Below, one piece after another: positions 20,424 through 31,515 of a stretch of DNA of 64,000 bases. Source of the DNA: Shinisaurus crocodilurus. Its lineage: Eukaryota > Chordata > Lepidosauria > Squamata > Shinisauridae. The first letter of the stretch is position 1. Each line of letters begins with the position of its first letter. The stretch covers positions 62,001 through 126,000 of the forward strand of contig JAHFWL010000945.1 in the NCBI GenBank assembly GCA_021292165.1. Direction: 5' to 3'. Position numbers and translations under genes: made by a program. The notes under the pieces were generated by a model. It made no database searches, had not been told where the DNA came from, and saw nothing but the letters and a program-made list of their open reading frames with translations.

Positions 20424-21323
20424 ATGGCGGATTCAGCTGGCAAATTCCCTGCTGGTGCCAAGCCAAAGTCAATATCTCCAGCCAAGCTTAAAGGGGCAGC
20501 ACCAGATTGGGAGAAAATTCTATCACAGTTTCAAAGCTCTATGGAAGCAGGCCAGCAGAAACAAATAGAAGCAATTGAGAAATTTCAAAATCTGCATCAA
20601 GAGGATATGAAGCAAATGCGAAATTCCATAGATCAATTAGGGGTTCAAGTTAAAGAGCTGCAAGCTAGAGTGGATAAGGTGGAAAAACTCCAGGTGAAGG
20701 ATGAAAAAAGTTTTGAAAAGTATGAAATGAAATTTAATGAGATGGAAATACAGATGATTAACATGCAAGACAGGCAACGTCGTTCCAACATTCGGATCAG
20801 AGGCTTCCCCATGGAGATGGGGGAGACTGGATATAAGTTAAGAGGCAGTATTTTGGAATGGATGAATGAAGCTGTCTCTGGAGAAACAATTTTTTGGGAT
20901 GATATGGACATTGAGATTGTGCATAGAGTGGGAGCATTAAGGCGTGGTATGACATCCAGAGATGTTGTACTGAAATTTGTAAATTTATACAAGAAGGATG
21001 TCTTCATGAAAGAGATTAGAAAGAAAGGTCAAGTAGCTTTCAAGGGGGCTACTTTGCAAATCTACAATGATCTTTGTCAGCAAACAATAAAGTGGAGGCG
21101 AAGTGTTAAACCGTGTACAGCAGTCTTGATCAGAAAGGGATTACAATACAATTGGGGTTACCCAGTTTTTCTTACTTTTGTGTGGAACAGTAAGAGATAC
21201 AAGATCTCATCATGTGATCAAGGCATGGGCCTGCTGGGAGAGTTGGGGCTTCATGATGATGCGGAGGGTCCAGAATCGATGGGTCAACTGGAAGAAGAAG
21301 GAGCCAGTGGAGGAATTGTATAA
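20424..21323 (+). CDS. L1 ORF1 protein (RNA-binding chaperone)
   Basis: ORF1p trimerises, coats L1 RNA and acts as a nucleic-acid chaperone in the cytoplasmic RNP. The frame is intact. I chose the ATG at 20424 (GGAAAAATGGCG, good context with G at +4), giving 299 residues beginning MADSAGKFPAG; the frame is open back to 20214 (369 residues). From the 20424 start, residues about 30-115 form a charged heptad-rich coiled coil. An RRM follows, opening RRSNIRIRGFP at about 118. The C-terminal domain has EIVHRVG, DVVLKFVN and LQIYNDL, and its end (YNWGYPVFLTFVWN) matches the L1 ORF1 family. It stops at 21323, 265 bp before ORF2. Length is slightly under the 338 residues of human ORF1p. Confidence 0.93.
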   Translation: MADSAGKFPAGAKPKSISPAKLKGAAPDWEKILSQFQSSMEAGQQKQIEAIEKFQNLHQEDMKQMRNSIDQLGVQVKELQARVDKVEKLQVKDEKSFEKYEMKFNEMEIQMINMQDRQRRSNIRIRGFPMEMGETGYKLRGSILEWMNEAVSGETIFWDDMDIEIVHRVGALRRGMTSRDVVLKFVNLYKKDVFMKEIRKKGQVAFKGATLQIYNDLCQQTIKWRRSVKPCTAVLIRKGLQYNWGYPVFLTFVWNSKRYKISSCDQGMGLLGELGLHDDAEGPESMGQLEEEGASGGIV

Positions 21324-21588
21324 GAGGTCGTTTCAACACGAGAAGAAAAAAGAAATAGAAAATGTTTTATAAAGAAGTTATCCGGGAGGGAATGAGGGGC
21401 TGCTGTTCGGGCTGGTGATGGGTCCTTTCCCCCCCCCCTGGGATAGGTGGGTAGGTTTAGGGTGGGGCAAGTTGCCCTGGCTAAGCAGGGGGGATAGTTT
21501 AGATGAATGTGGGGGTGGGTTAAGGGGTATGTTATTGTGTATTATTTTCACTTTTGGGGACCAAAAAAGAAAAAAATGTTGTTAATAG
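21324..21588 (+). other. L1 inter-ORF spacer
   Basis: 265-bp non-coding spacer, G-rich with a CCCCCCCCCC run near 21430 and several GGGGTGGG-type blocks on the sense strand. In many vertebrate L1s this spacer is much shorter; here ORF2 initiation would need reinitiation or internal entry. Confidence 0.7.
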
Positions 21589-24500
21589 ATGGATTATAAG
21601 TTAAGAATTTCAACTTTAAATGTTAAGGGGCTAGGGTCAGTTACTAAGAGAAGGCGAATAGAAGCACTTCTTAAAAAGGATAAGGCAGATATTATATTCT
21701 TGCAAGAAACGCACCAGGCAAGGAAAGGAGTCAATGAATTGAAATTGAGGTGGTCTAGAATATATGAGATAGCATATGGATCATCTAAATCGCGAGGAGT
21801 AGCAATTATAATTTCAAAGAATTGTGGTTTTAATGTTCTAAAGGTGAAAAAGGATGATACAGGTAGATATATTATAATGTATGGGACCTTGGGAGGGGAA
21901 GAATATGTTATTGTTAATGTTTATGCTCCCAATCAAAATCAAGGAGAATTTTATCAACATGTGTTTAAAGAAATGGGTAATTTTCAAAATCAAAGGGTTA
22001 TTATGGCTGGGGACTTTAACATGGTATTGGATAGAAGAAAAGACAAATCCAATCCGACGAGAGAAGATCAGAGAAATAATCTAACGATCTTGAATAAGTT
22101 AATTAGTAAGGAAGGGTTGCTAGATGTTTGGAGAGGGGTCAAGGGGAATGAGGAAAGATATACATTTTACTCATCAGCAAATAAGAATTATTCTAGGATA
22201 GATTTTATTTTTGTGTCCAGGACACTGTTTTCAAGGGTCCTGGGCACAGAGATAGGAGTGATAAAAGTTACAGATCATGCTTTGGTTAACATGGATTTGA
22301 AGATACATAAGGATTATAGAGAAGCGAAAAGATGGAGACTGAATTGTAATATTTTTCGTTATAAACATTTAACAGAGAAAATAGAGAAGGAATTGAGGGA
22401 AATTTGGGAATTTAATCAAACAGAAGAATGTACTGAAGCGATAATATGGGATACAATGAAGAGTGTAATGAGAGGAATAGGATTGAGAGAGGCAATAAAT
22501 TTGAGGAAACAACAAGAAGTTTTTTATCAAAAGCTAGAGGGGGAGATTAGGGATTTGGAAAAGAAGTATTTAGAGAAGAGGGATAAAAAGATTTTTGCAG
22601 AATTACAGGGTAAAAGGAAAGAATTGGAGAATAAAGAACTGGACAGGGTACAAAGGAATTTGATTTACACAAAAAGGGAGTATTTTGAGAATAGTAATAA
22701 AAACTCTAAAATGTTGGCTAGATTAGCACAAAAAAAAAAGAAAAAAGCTTAGTGGGGATGATTAAGGATAAGAGGGGTAAAGAATATAATCTAGTAAAGG
22801 ATAAATTGAAAATTTTTCATGAATATTATACAGAGTTATATAAGGCAGGAAAATGGTCGGAAGCTGAGAGTAGAAGATATATCGAGAAAAATTTAAAAAT
22901 AAAAATCCAGGATGAAGATAGAGAGAAAATGGAGCAACCATTCACAGAAATTGAAATAGAAAGTGCTATAAATAAATTAAAACAGGGGAAAACGCCAGGA
23001 CTGGATGGTCTGGGGGCGGAATATTATAAAGTCTTTAAAAAAATGTTAATTCCGAAGTTAAAACGGTTGTTTAATGATATTTTACAGGGGGAGAGATCCC
23101 CCCGTCATGGAAACAGTCCTTGACCATTTTAATCCCGAAACCAAGGAAGGATTTAGCAGAACCAGGTTCTTATAGACCAATATCATTAATTAATCAAGAT
23201 GCTAAACTATTGACAGCAATTTTAGCTAGAAGAATGAATAGTTTTCTAAATAAGTATATAGGGATAGATCAATGTGGGTTTATTCAAGGAAGACAAATGG
23301 CAGATTTAACAAGAAGGGTTCTGAATATAATTTATTTAATAAAGAAAAATAATTTGAAAGCGGGGGTTCTTGCATTGGATATTTTTAAAGCCTTTGATTG
23401 TGTGGAATGGCCTGCATTAAAGATGTTAATAAAAACTATGGGGTTTGGAGAAAAATTTATAGGTATTACTAACCAATTATATACTCATAATGTCACGTCG
23501 GTAATTGTAAACGATGGAATAACAGAAACTATTAGCCTAGGCCGGGGAACTAGACAGGGTTGTCCCCTTTCCCCAGTATTATTTGTGTTAGTTATGGAAT
23601 TGTTAGCGAATTCGATAAGACAGGAGAAGAAATTATTGGGGATAGGAATAGAGACCAAATGTAAGATAAACCTTTTTGCAGATGATATCTTGTTAACATT
23701 AGAACGGCCTATAGAAAATTGGGATTGGATAGAGAAACATTTAGATGAATTTAGAGAAGTAACAGGGTTAAAAGTTAATTGGGATAAATCGGAGATAATG
23801 ACATTTAATTATAGTAAACTGGAGGAAAGGGGATTTAAACAAAGGGGAGTGGATATAAAGATAAAAAATATAATTAAATATTTAGGTATTGATATATTAA
23901 AAGATTTGGATAAAATAGGGGAATGTAATTTTAAAAAACTAAAAGATGAAGTTAAAAATCAAATAGAGGATTATAAAAAATTGGGATTATCGTGGTTTGG
24001 TAGGATAGCTTTGATTAAAATGAAGATTTTACCGAAGTTTAATTTTTTATTTAGAATGATACCATATAAGATATCAGAGAAAGAAATTAAAGAGTGGCAA
24101 GTAATGTTAAATAGCTATTGTAATGGGGGGAAAAAATCAAGGATTACTAAGAATAGATGGTATAAAGCTCAAAAAATAGGGGGACTTGGTCTCCCTAATT
24201 TAAAATGGTATTATATAGCTAATCAACTTAGATATATCATGGATATTATTGTTAGAAAAGAATTTATGTGGTGGGAAATAGAAGCATTTGAATTGGGTAA
24301 TAGGGTGGATAAATTCTTATTTACAAAACAAGGACATATTATGACAAAAAGATTAGAAAATCCCTTTTTAAAAAATATGTTAGAAATTTGGGGTAGAAAT
24401 AAGGAAATATTTTTACCAGGTATATCCCCGCTTACTCCAGTGGTGGTTATGGAAGATTTTCCCGAGAATGTTAGACATTTAGAACGAATTTTTAGAGAGA

Positions 24501-25423
24501 AAAAGGTGATAACTTTAATGGATTGGCTGGAAAAAATGGAGACAAGACAGCAAATAATTGATAGGGTTGGGGCAGGAAGAATTTCTTGGTTAAATTTAAT
24601 TCAATTAGTACAATGGGGTAAGAAATGGAAGAGAAGACATGAGCATGAAAGGGATTTCACTGCATTTGAGCAGGTGGTTATGTCTAGAGAACTTGTAGAA
24701 GGAAATGCATCAGCTAGGGGTCTTACAAAGATGTTATATAAAATGTTGCAGAAATCAGAAGAGCAAGCAGAAAATCTTAAAATAGTTTGGGATACAGAGT
24801 TTGAAGAGGAAATATCAAAGGATGAGTGGAATAAGATTTGGGATAGGCGAATATTGAAAAATATGTCTGTAAGAATTAAAGAGAATTTTTATAAGCTGAT
24901 TTGGAGATGGTATTTGACCCCAGTGAGATTAAATAGAATAGATAATAAATGTTCTCCAATGTGTTGGCGAGGATGTCAGGAATTGGGTACATATGCTCAT
25001 ATGTGGTGGAGTTGCAAAAATGTAATGGATTTTTGGAAAATGATTTTTGAGGAAATATCAGAAATTGTTGGAGTTGATTTAGAGGTATGCCCTAAACTAG
25101 CTTTGCTAACAATAACGGAAAAGGTGATCGGTTCACAAAATGTTAAAGAATTAATCATAAATTTGTTAACGGCAGGTAGACTAATGATAGCAAGGAAATG
25201 GAAAATCCAGCAAGTTTTCACTATTACTGAATGGTATAAGGAAGTATGGGATATGGCTTTGAATGATATGTTGACTTGTAATATTAAATGCAAAAGGGGT
25301 CAATTAAAGAAAAATAATTTTAAGGATATTTGGGGTTTATTTTTGGAATATGTGTTTAAAAGGGGGAAAGGGAGTTTACCCTGTCAAGATATATTGTATT
25401 TTTGGAATAATGAACAATTATAG
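21589..25423 (+). pseudogene. L1 ORF2 (endonuclease-reverse transcriptase), two frameshifts
   Basis: ORF2p nicks target DNA and reverse-transcribes L1 RNA at the nick. Three frames join head to tail: 21589-22752, 22752-23123 and 23120-25423, about 1,275 codons together, the normal L1 ORF2 length. Segment 1 is an APE-type endonuclease: STLNVKG (N11), FLQETH (E40), NVYAPNQ, AGDFN, RIDFIFVS and TDHALV. Segment 2 opens the RT with TPGLDGL. Segment 3 has YRPISLIN, LDIFKAFD (catalytic D87 and D93), GTRQGCPLSPVLF and FADD (D188, D189). Near the C-terminus is the zinc-knuckle C-X3-C-X7-H-X4-C (CWRGC...H...C). The breaks lie at an A10 run (22730-22739) and a G5 run (23087-23091); each shift is equivalent to one lost base. 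Either could be a real mutation or a homopolymer sequencing error. Confidence 0.95.
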
Positions 25424-25547
25424 AGTTATTGGATTGTTTGGTCCCATGGTGATGGGAGCACAATATTAGTTATGTGTGTATGTTATTTTCTTTGTATTGT
25501 TTTAAAAAAAAAAAAGAATAAAAAATATTTAAACAAAAAAAAAAAAA
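25424..25547 (+). terminator. L1 3' UTR and poly(A) tail
   Basis: About 80 bp of 3' UTR (TGGATTGTTTGGTCCCATGG onward) leads into A-rich sequence with AATAAAAAATATTTAAAC and a final A run of about 17. An AATAAA polyadenylation signal is at about 25517. Confidence 0.85.
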
Positions 25548-25562
25548 AAAGAAAACAAAAAT
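25548..25562. repeat. L1 target-site duplication, 3' copy
   Basis: AAAGAAAACAAAAAT, identical to 19998-20012; the first A bases merge with the poly(A) tail, so the boundary is ambiguous by a few bases. Confidence 0.93.
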
Positions 25563-26511
25563 ATTCCAACACATATACAATACTTTATGCTATATAAAGC
25601 TCAGTGGATGGGGGTCCTAGGAGTTGAAAATTAATCACCCAGTGATTTGACTGAAAACATTTTGGAATTGGTGCAAACACCACAAGAAGCAAGAGCTCAT
25701 TAAAAGGGCACTGTAAATGGAGTGCCCCCTTGTAGCAGTTCTGGTACGGTTGGGGAGAATGACACACACCATCTCCTTGCTTATATTTCCATGAGACATT
25801 TATGGCCAGCTCTGTCTAACCTCAATGCTTCAGCTGTAGCAGCACAAGTAATAATTTTCAGTGCTGTAACAAGTCAATCCATAAGACTGAAACAACATTC
25901 CAGAAAAACCAAAACAAATGAACCAACCAAAAATAAAAAATAAAAATGTATAGTTTGTCTTCAAAGGTAATTTAGCTGTACAATACAAAGTCAGATCTTT
26001 CAGATCATTCTATGTTTTCCCCCTGTCCATGGACTATTATACCAAATGTTTATGTTATGAGTTTTTCTAAAACATATGTTAAGATCCCTTAGCATAACAA
26101 AGCATGTATTTTTTTTTATTATTGTAGGCTAAAGTGGGCATTCCTTGGAAGTTACAACCTGATGTCTGCAGTGGCCTTCAATATACCAACCTCTCCTTTC
26201 CCAACTCTGTCGTTTCAGTATGAGTTTCAGTATGAAGCCTTGCCAAAAGCTCAGCACTATCACTTATAAGGTCTCTTTCCCTCCCCGCTATACTACCAAA
26301 GCCTAGCATCATACATAAGAAAGGTAAATAAAAAATTGCAAGCTGTTGTAATTAGGATTTTATTCCTGGAAGATTGGGCTATTTCTTATTACATGATACA
26401 AAGATCCTGAAAAGCCATCACTCTGTTTCAAATTACTGGATTATTATTTTTTTTCCTATGATGCTTGTAGGATGCTGAAAGCTTACAGTTTTTCCATTCA
26501 CTTTTTTTTTA
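25563..26511. other. No recognised feature
   Basis: Resumption of the AT-rich pre-insertion sequence. Short frames only, and nothing recognised. Confidence 0.5.
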
Positions 26512-27230
26512 AAAGGTTCAGGCCTGGTTATGGGACAGAAACTACCCCCCTGGTGACTGACTTATGTCAGGGAATGAGCGGGAGGAATTTGATCCAGTTT
26601 GTTCTCCTGGACCTCTCAGTGGCTTCTGATACCACTGACCATTGTATCCTTCTGGACTGGCTGGCTGGTTTGGGGAGGGGGGCATGGTGTTATGGTGGCC
26701 CCAATCCTTCCTGGCCAGTTGATCTCAGAAGGTAGTGCTGGGGGAATTCTGTTTTGCCCCCATCACCTTTGGTTTGTGGGGTACCAGAAGGTTCCATCTT
26801 GTACCCCATGCTTTTAACATCTATATGATTCTACTGGGGGACGTCATCCAGAGATTTGGGTGTAGTGACATCAATATGCAGATGGCAGCAGCTCTACCTC
26901 TCTTTTCCACCTACTAATCCCAGGGCAGCTGTGGAACTCCTGATTAGGTTCTTGGAAGTGATTTGGGGATGGATGAGAGTAAAGAAGCTGAAGCTTAATC
27001 CAGACATAACAGAAGTACTTTCGGTAGAGAAATCAGCTGAGCTGGATAGAGCTATTCAACTACTACTGGACTGGATTGCAATTCCCCTAAGGAACCAACC
27101 AGCTTAGGACTCATATCTATGTGTGGAAGCACAGGCGGTGGCAGTAGCCAGGAATGCTAGCTAGTAGCTTTTTATCAACGTTGGTTAGTTGGTCAGCTGC
27201 AATCCTATCTAGGGAAATTGGAAATCGGTG
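26512..27230 (+). mobile_element. L2-clade LINE fragment, reverse-transcriptase region, old
   Basis: Degenerate translation includes VLLDLSVASDTTDHCILLDWL (an eroded form of RT motif A, normally DLSAAFDTVDH), GVPEGSILYPMLLTSI-like motif B at about 26775-26825, and WMRVKKLKLNPDITEVLSVEKS at about 26972-27035. Multiple stops and frameshifts. Subfamily related to the L2 copies at 31186 and 46486. Confidence 0.75.
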
Positions 27231-27280
27231 TGGGGCTGTGCTGAGTAGTGCAACCACTACCATAGTGTGCACCAACTAGC
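27231..27280. repeat. Left arm of an inverted-repeat element split by CR1
   Basis: TGGGGCTGTGCTGAGTAG ... CACCAACTAGC (50 bp) is the inverse of 28600-28649. The CR1 fragment lies between the arms together with about 20-45 bp of arm-proximal interior on each side. About two thirds of positions match, with the outer 8 and inner 11 bases perfect. Confidence 0.55.
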
Positions 27281-27305
27281 CCCACATCAGCTATCCATGT
27301 GTACA

Positions 27306-28553
27306 GTATGAACAAATCCTGCCAGACTGATCTGATCTCATTTTTTGATCGGGTAACCTCCCTTGTGGACTGTGGGAATGCTGTGGACATAATATATCTG
27401 GACTTCAGCAAAGCTTTCGACAAAGTGCCTCATGTGATATCCTGATTAGCAAGCTAGCTAAAAGTGGGCTAGATGGAACAACTATCAGGTGGATCCACAA
27501 TTGGCTACAGAATCGGACTCAAAGAGTGCTTATCAATGGTTCCTTCTCAAACTGGGGAGAGGTAACGAGTGGGGTACCACAGGGCTCAGTCCTGGGCCCA
27601 GTGCTCGTCAACATTTTTGTTAATGACTTGGATGAGGAGGTACAGGGAATGCTTATCAAATTTGCAGATGACATAAAGTTGGGTGGAACAGCTAATACTC
27701 TGGAAGACAGAAACAAAATTCAAAGTGACCTCGATAGGCTGGAGCGCTGGGCCGAAAACAACAGAATGAAATTTAATAGGGATAAATGCCAAGGGCTGCA
27801 CCTAGGGAGAGGAAACCAAATGCAGAGTTACAGAATGGGGGACACTTGGCTCAACAATACTACAAGTGAGAAGGATCTTGGAATTGTGGTAGATCACAAA
27901 CTGAATATGAGCCAGCAATGTGATGTGGCTGCAAAGAAGGCAAATGCTATTTTGGGCTGTATTAATAGAAGTATAGCTTCCAAATCGCGTGAAGTGATAA
28001 TTCCCCTTTACTCGGCACTGGTTAGGCCTCATCTTGAGTACTGCGTCCAGTTCTGGGCACCACACTTTAAGAAGGAAGTAGACAAACTGGAGAGGGTTCA
28101 GAGGAGGGCAACAAGGATGATAAAGGGACTGGAAACAAGGCCCTATGAGAAGAGTCTGAAAGAACTGGGCATGTTTAGCCTTCAGAAGAGGAGACTGAGG
28201 GGAGATATGATCGCACTCTTCCAGTACTTGAAGGGATGTCACACAGAGGAGGGCCAGGATCTCTTCTCGATCATCCCAGTTTGCAGGACACAGAATAATG
28301 GGCTCAAGTTACAGGAATGTTTCCACCTAAATTCCACCTAAACATCAGGAAACATTTCCTGACTGTCAGAGCAATAAGACAATGGAACCAACTACCTAGG
28401 GAGGTGGTGGGCTCTCCCAATCTGGAGGCATTCAAGGTGCAGCTGGACAGCCATCTGTCAGGGATGCTTTGACCTGGATTCCTGCATTGAGCAGGGGGTT
28501 GGACTCGATGGCCTTGTAGGCCCCTTCCAACTCTATTTTTCTATAATTCTATG
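27306..28553 (+). mobile_element. CR1 LINE, 5'-truncated
   Basis: The sequence encodes the last two thirds of the CR1 reverse transcriptase, then the CR1 3' UTR (AGCAGGGGGTTGGACTCGAT, GGCCTTGTAGGCCCCTTCC) and ends with the octamer-type terminal repeat (TTCTATAATTCTATG). It lacks a poly(A) tail, as expected for CR1. It appears inserted into an older inverted-repeat element (arms at 27231-27280 and 28600-28649). Confidence 0.95.
27310..28465 (+). pseudogene. CR1 ORF2 reverse-transcriptase fragment
   Basis: From about 27310 the sequence reads SCQTDLISFFDRVTSLVD, then YLDFSKAFDKVPH (RT motif A). It continues through a frameshift just after VPH at about 27435, then ISKLAKSGLDG. The frame open to 28341 contains SGVPQGSVLGPVLVNIFVND (motif B), FADDIKLGG (motif C with the catalytic Asp pair), KFNRDKC, LNMSQQCDVAAKKAN, VRPHLEYCVQFWAP and RRLRGDMIALFQYLKG. 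The C-terminal RKHFLTVRAIRQWNQLPREV block follows after another frame change at about 28335. No endonuclease domain, so it is 5'-truncated and inactive. The long open stretch (271 codons) indicates modest age. Confidence 0.93.
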
Positions 28554-28599
28554 TGCATGAAGGGAGACATTGCATTGTACCTACAGATGCCAAAGGGAC

Positions 28600-28649
28600 G
28601 CTAGTTGGTGTATGCTATACTGGAGTAGGGATGAATCAGTGCAGCCCCA
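28600..28649. repeat. Right arm of the inverted-repeat element split by CR1
   Basis: GCTAGTTGGTG ... CAGTGCAGCCCCA is the inverted partner of 27231-27280, again exactly 50 bp. From here to 28881 nothing else is recognised. Confidence 0.55.
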
Positions 28650-28881
28650 ATCACATGTTCATAAAATAGGTGATGCATTCTGAACAGAGCTAAGGTAGTG
28701 AGTCAAACTAGAGCTGAGCATCAAATAAATAGGTGACAGTTCCCAAGCAGGTGCTCTCCTCATTGCATCATTGTTCCCTGCCTTGAAGGAACTCCTGTCT
28801 TACATTTAAATGTCCTATTGGTTATTGACTAAAACACTACTGCCAGGACCACCTATGTAACATTATGCTGTTATAATTATA

Positions 28882-28892
28882 CATCATCATCA

Positions 28893-28933
<41 letters not shown>

Positions 28934-28934
28934 T
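28882..28934. repeat. (ATC)n/(ATT)n microsatellite
   Basis: CATCATCATCATC grading into about 14 ATT units. Confidence 0.9.
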
Positions 28935-29024
28935 TATATCAGTTTCGTACTGGCTTATTCATTTATTTTATTTTGGAGAAAATTAAAATGTGTGTTTTGA
29001 GAGAAAATATGTTTTTAAAATATG

Positions 29025-29075
29025 ATTTATTTATTATTATTACATTTATGAATCACCCATCTGGCCGGTCACCCA
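29025..29075 (-). mobile_element. L2 3'-tail stub (minus)
   Basis: TTTATTATTATTACATTTATG then AATCACCCATCTGGCCGGTCACC is the complement of an L2 3' terminus. Only the last roughly 45 bp are present. The same kind of stub occurs at 49805-49862. Confidence 0.65.
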
Positions 29076-29981
29076 TATTTAAATGCAGCATTTTGTGCAG
29101 GTTTTTAAAATTGCAGATTAATATAGAAATGGGACAGAATTAATTTAATTAAACTAAACTTGCAGAAGATCAGTGGTTTAAAAATAAGTATCTGGCAATG
29201 AGAGAAATGACTGGTCAACCAATAAACATAAAATTTAAAACAACATCTTTCTACGAGCAGATTATTGCCCAATACCACCTTTCCATGGGTAGGTTGAGGC
29301 CCTAATTGATAGCTCCCTATCTTTGTTTCTCGTTTTTAGCATTTGCCAGTAGCTGAGCTATTAGATTTTGTCTTTTGGAATTTTTGATCTATTATCTGGA
29401 TGGCCTTTTGCTTGCTTCCACCATTGAGGAAGTAAGCACAGGATAAATTAAGATTATATAAAAAACAAGGAATTGCTGTGCTTGGAATATGCTCATATGA
29501 ATCTCAAAGGTATGTGCTTTCTTATCTGTGATCTTAACCATATTTATCTGAAAGGAAATCCCATTGAATTCAAAAGATTTCACAAACGATGCAACAAGCT
29601 TTATACTGGTATATTCATAGGGCAGGGGGGAAAGGAAATAAGGGAAAGCATTTGAAAAGGAAGCAGTAGGGTGTATGCCGATTGGAAGACCTTACTGAAC
29701 CCTTATCTAGAACAATGAACTAATATAAACCATTCATTCATAAAGGAAATAGTAATATAAATGAACCTCTTATGTTGTTTAATATAATTAATTAAATTAT
29801 ATAAAAGAACATACATTTGTACATAGACATGTTTTACATTATAATGGTCAAGTCTATAATATTTTCTTCATTTTAATGAGAACAAAATGTTGGCAGAAAA
29901 GAAATGCTAAGAACAATGTCTTATTCTAAAATTATAGCTAAAACAAAGTTGCCAGTTAAGAAAACCTGATGATACAGCATG
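29076..29981. other. No recognised feature
   Basis: AT-rich sequence; the short frames are not recognisable. Confidence 0.5.
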
Positions 29982-30010
29982 GTGTGTGTGCGTGTGTGCA
30001 CGCGCGCGCG

Positions 30011-30041
<31 letters not shown>

Positions 30042-30042
30042 G
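29982..30042. repeat. 61-bp alternating purine-pyrimidine tract
   Basis: An unbroken run of (GT), (GC), (AC) and (AT) dinucleotides with perfect purine/pyrimidine alternation. The central CGCGCGCGCG is the sequence type most prone to Z-DNA. Confidence 0.95.
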
Positions 30043-31185
30043 AAGCCTCTCCCTTGTCTCTTATTTGAAGTAAAGGAACATGAATGAGCTGCTTCAGGAT
30101 GGGGAAAAACACAATTTGTTGTCTCGCCTACCAAAAAAAGTAACTTATATGGAGGACAAATGGAAAAGAACATCTATGGCCTGACCATTGTCAACAAAAA
30201 TATTGCCACTTTATTGCTTTTTCGAAGGAAAAACAGCGCTGACAGTTATAATAAATATGCTGATCATTATTTTGATATAGTTCAGTACAAAGGGACACAC
30301 ACATACACATACACAAAACACTATGTACCAAACATAATAGGATCTTTAAAAAATGAGAATTTTGTCACAGTCCTAACTTAGAATTCATATTTAATACCTT
30401 TTACAGGCATGGTCTGTTAGAAAGTTTGCTGTTGTAATGGCTCAATACAGCAGTTAAAAACGAGCATGAAAATAAATAAATAAATAAAACATTCTACAAA
30501 TAGCATGTAAGAAAAAATATAATGAAAATAATTGCTGAGATAAAGTTTAATCTAAATCCATTTAATTCAATCCACTCTAATGAATCAGACCAGCACTCAC
30601 TCAAGCCATTGGCCATCATCCCAAAACTTCTATACAAACACAAATGGGCTGAAATGAGTGCAGTGACTCCAATCTAGGGAATGTTGTCCCCACTTGCTCA
30701 CTGAAATTTAATTGTAATTAAGCTAGTTGTAAATAATATTTCCCATTAGTTTTACTGGAACATAAGTATGACTAACTTTCTGTGGACATGAGTAAATGAG
30801 ACTTTTTATTTTCTTTTCCAAATGCTAGAATGTTGTGGTTTTTTTTAAGTGGGGGGAAGAGCACAATCTTTGTAAGATCTCTTGCCCTATTTCACTCAGT
30901 CGCAGCTACCACCTATGATCTTGTTCATTATTAAATATCCTGAAATCTTATTTAAATCAACAAAGGGAGTAAAATATACTTGGAGAATAGTATGCACTAC
31001 AAAGTAAACACTATTTTATCAGGTATCTACTTAAGACTGGAAGCTGTAAACAGTCCATTTTAGGAGACTTTGCCTTGGGAAATGAAAATGTGAGTTGGGA
31101 GTAGGTGGGTAACCAGATAATCACTTCACTAAAAAAAAAAAAAAAAAAAGGTTGCCAATGTGTCCAAGAATGAGAGATACTTATT
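30043..31185. other. No recognised feature
   Basis: AT-rich. An AATAAATAAATA patch is at about 30472 and a poly(A) run at 31132-31149, just before the L2 tail of the next element. No genes recognised. Confidence 0.5.
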
Positions 31186-31515
31186 TTTTATTTTATTATA
31201 TTATATTTGTTAATCGCCCATCTGGCCGGCCACCTGGCCATCCTGGGCGATGTACAATTAAACCAATACAATAAAACATGATAATTAAAACAGTATAAAA
31301 AACCAATCCCATATTCCCACCTGAAATACCATGTTTTTAATGCGTGGCGGAAGCTCATCATGAAGGGGGCATAGCGAAGGTCACTAGGGTGGGAGTTCCA
31401 TAACTTGGGGGCCGCCACAGAGAAGGCCCTCTTCCTAGTCCCCACCAGCCTGGCTGATGGGATAAGAAGAAGGCCATCCGTGGCAGATCTTGTTGAGCGG
31501 CCTACTTGATGTTTC

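Larger units (their letters stand above)
20013..25547 (+). mobile_element. Full-length L1 non-LTR retrotransposon
   Basis: A 5.5-kb element bounded by perfect 15-bp target-site duplications, starting GGGGGGAGGAGCCTGCGCTG and ending in a poly(A) tail. Order: 5' UTR (20013 to about 20423), ORF1 (to 21323), a 265-bp intergenic spacer, ORF2 (21589-25423, with two frameshifts) and a short 3' UTR with poly(A). All hallmark domains are present. ORF2 is strongly A-rich on the sense strand, as usual in L1. Perfect TSDs, full length, an intact ORF1 and only two disruptions, both in homopolymers, make it one of the youngest insertions in the window. Confidence 0.97.

Noticed and set aside
20645..21007. 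120-codon minus-strand ORF
   Set aside because: Antisense shadow of L1 ORF1.
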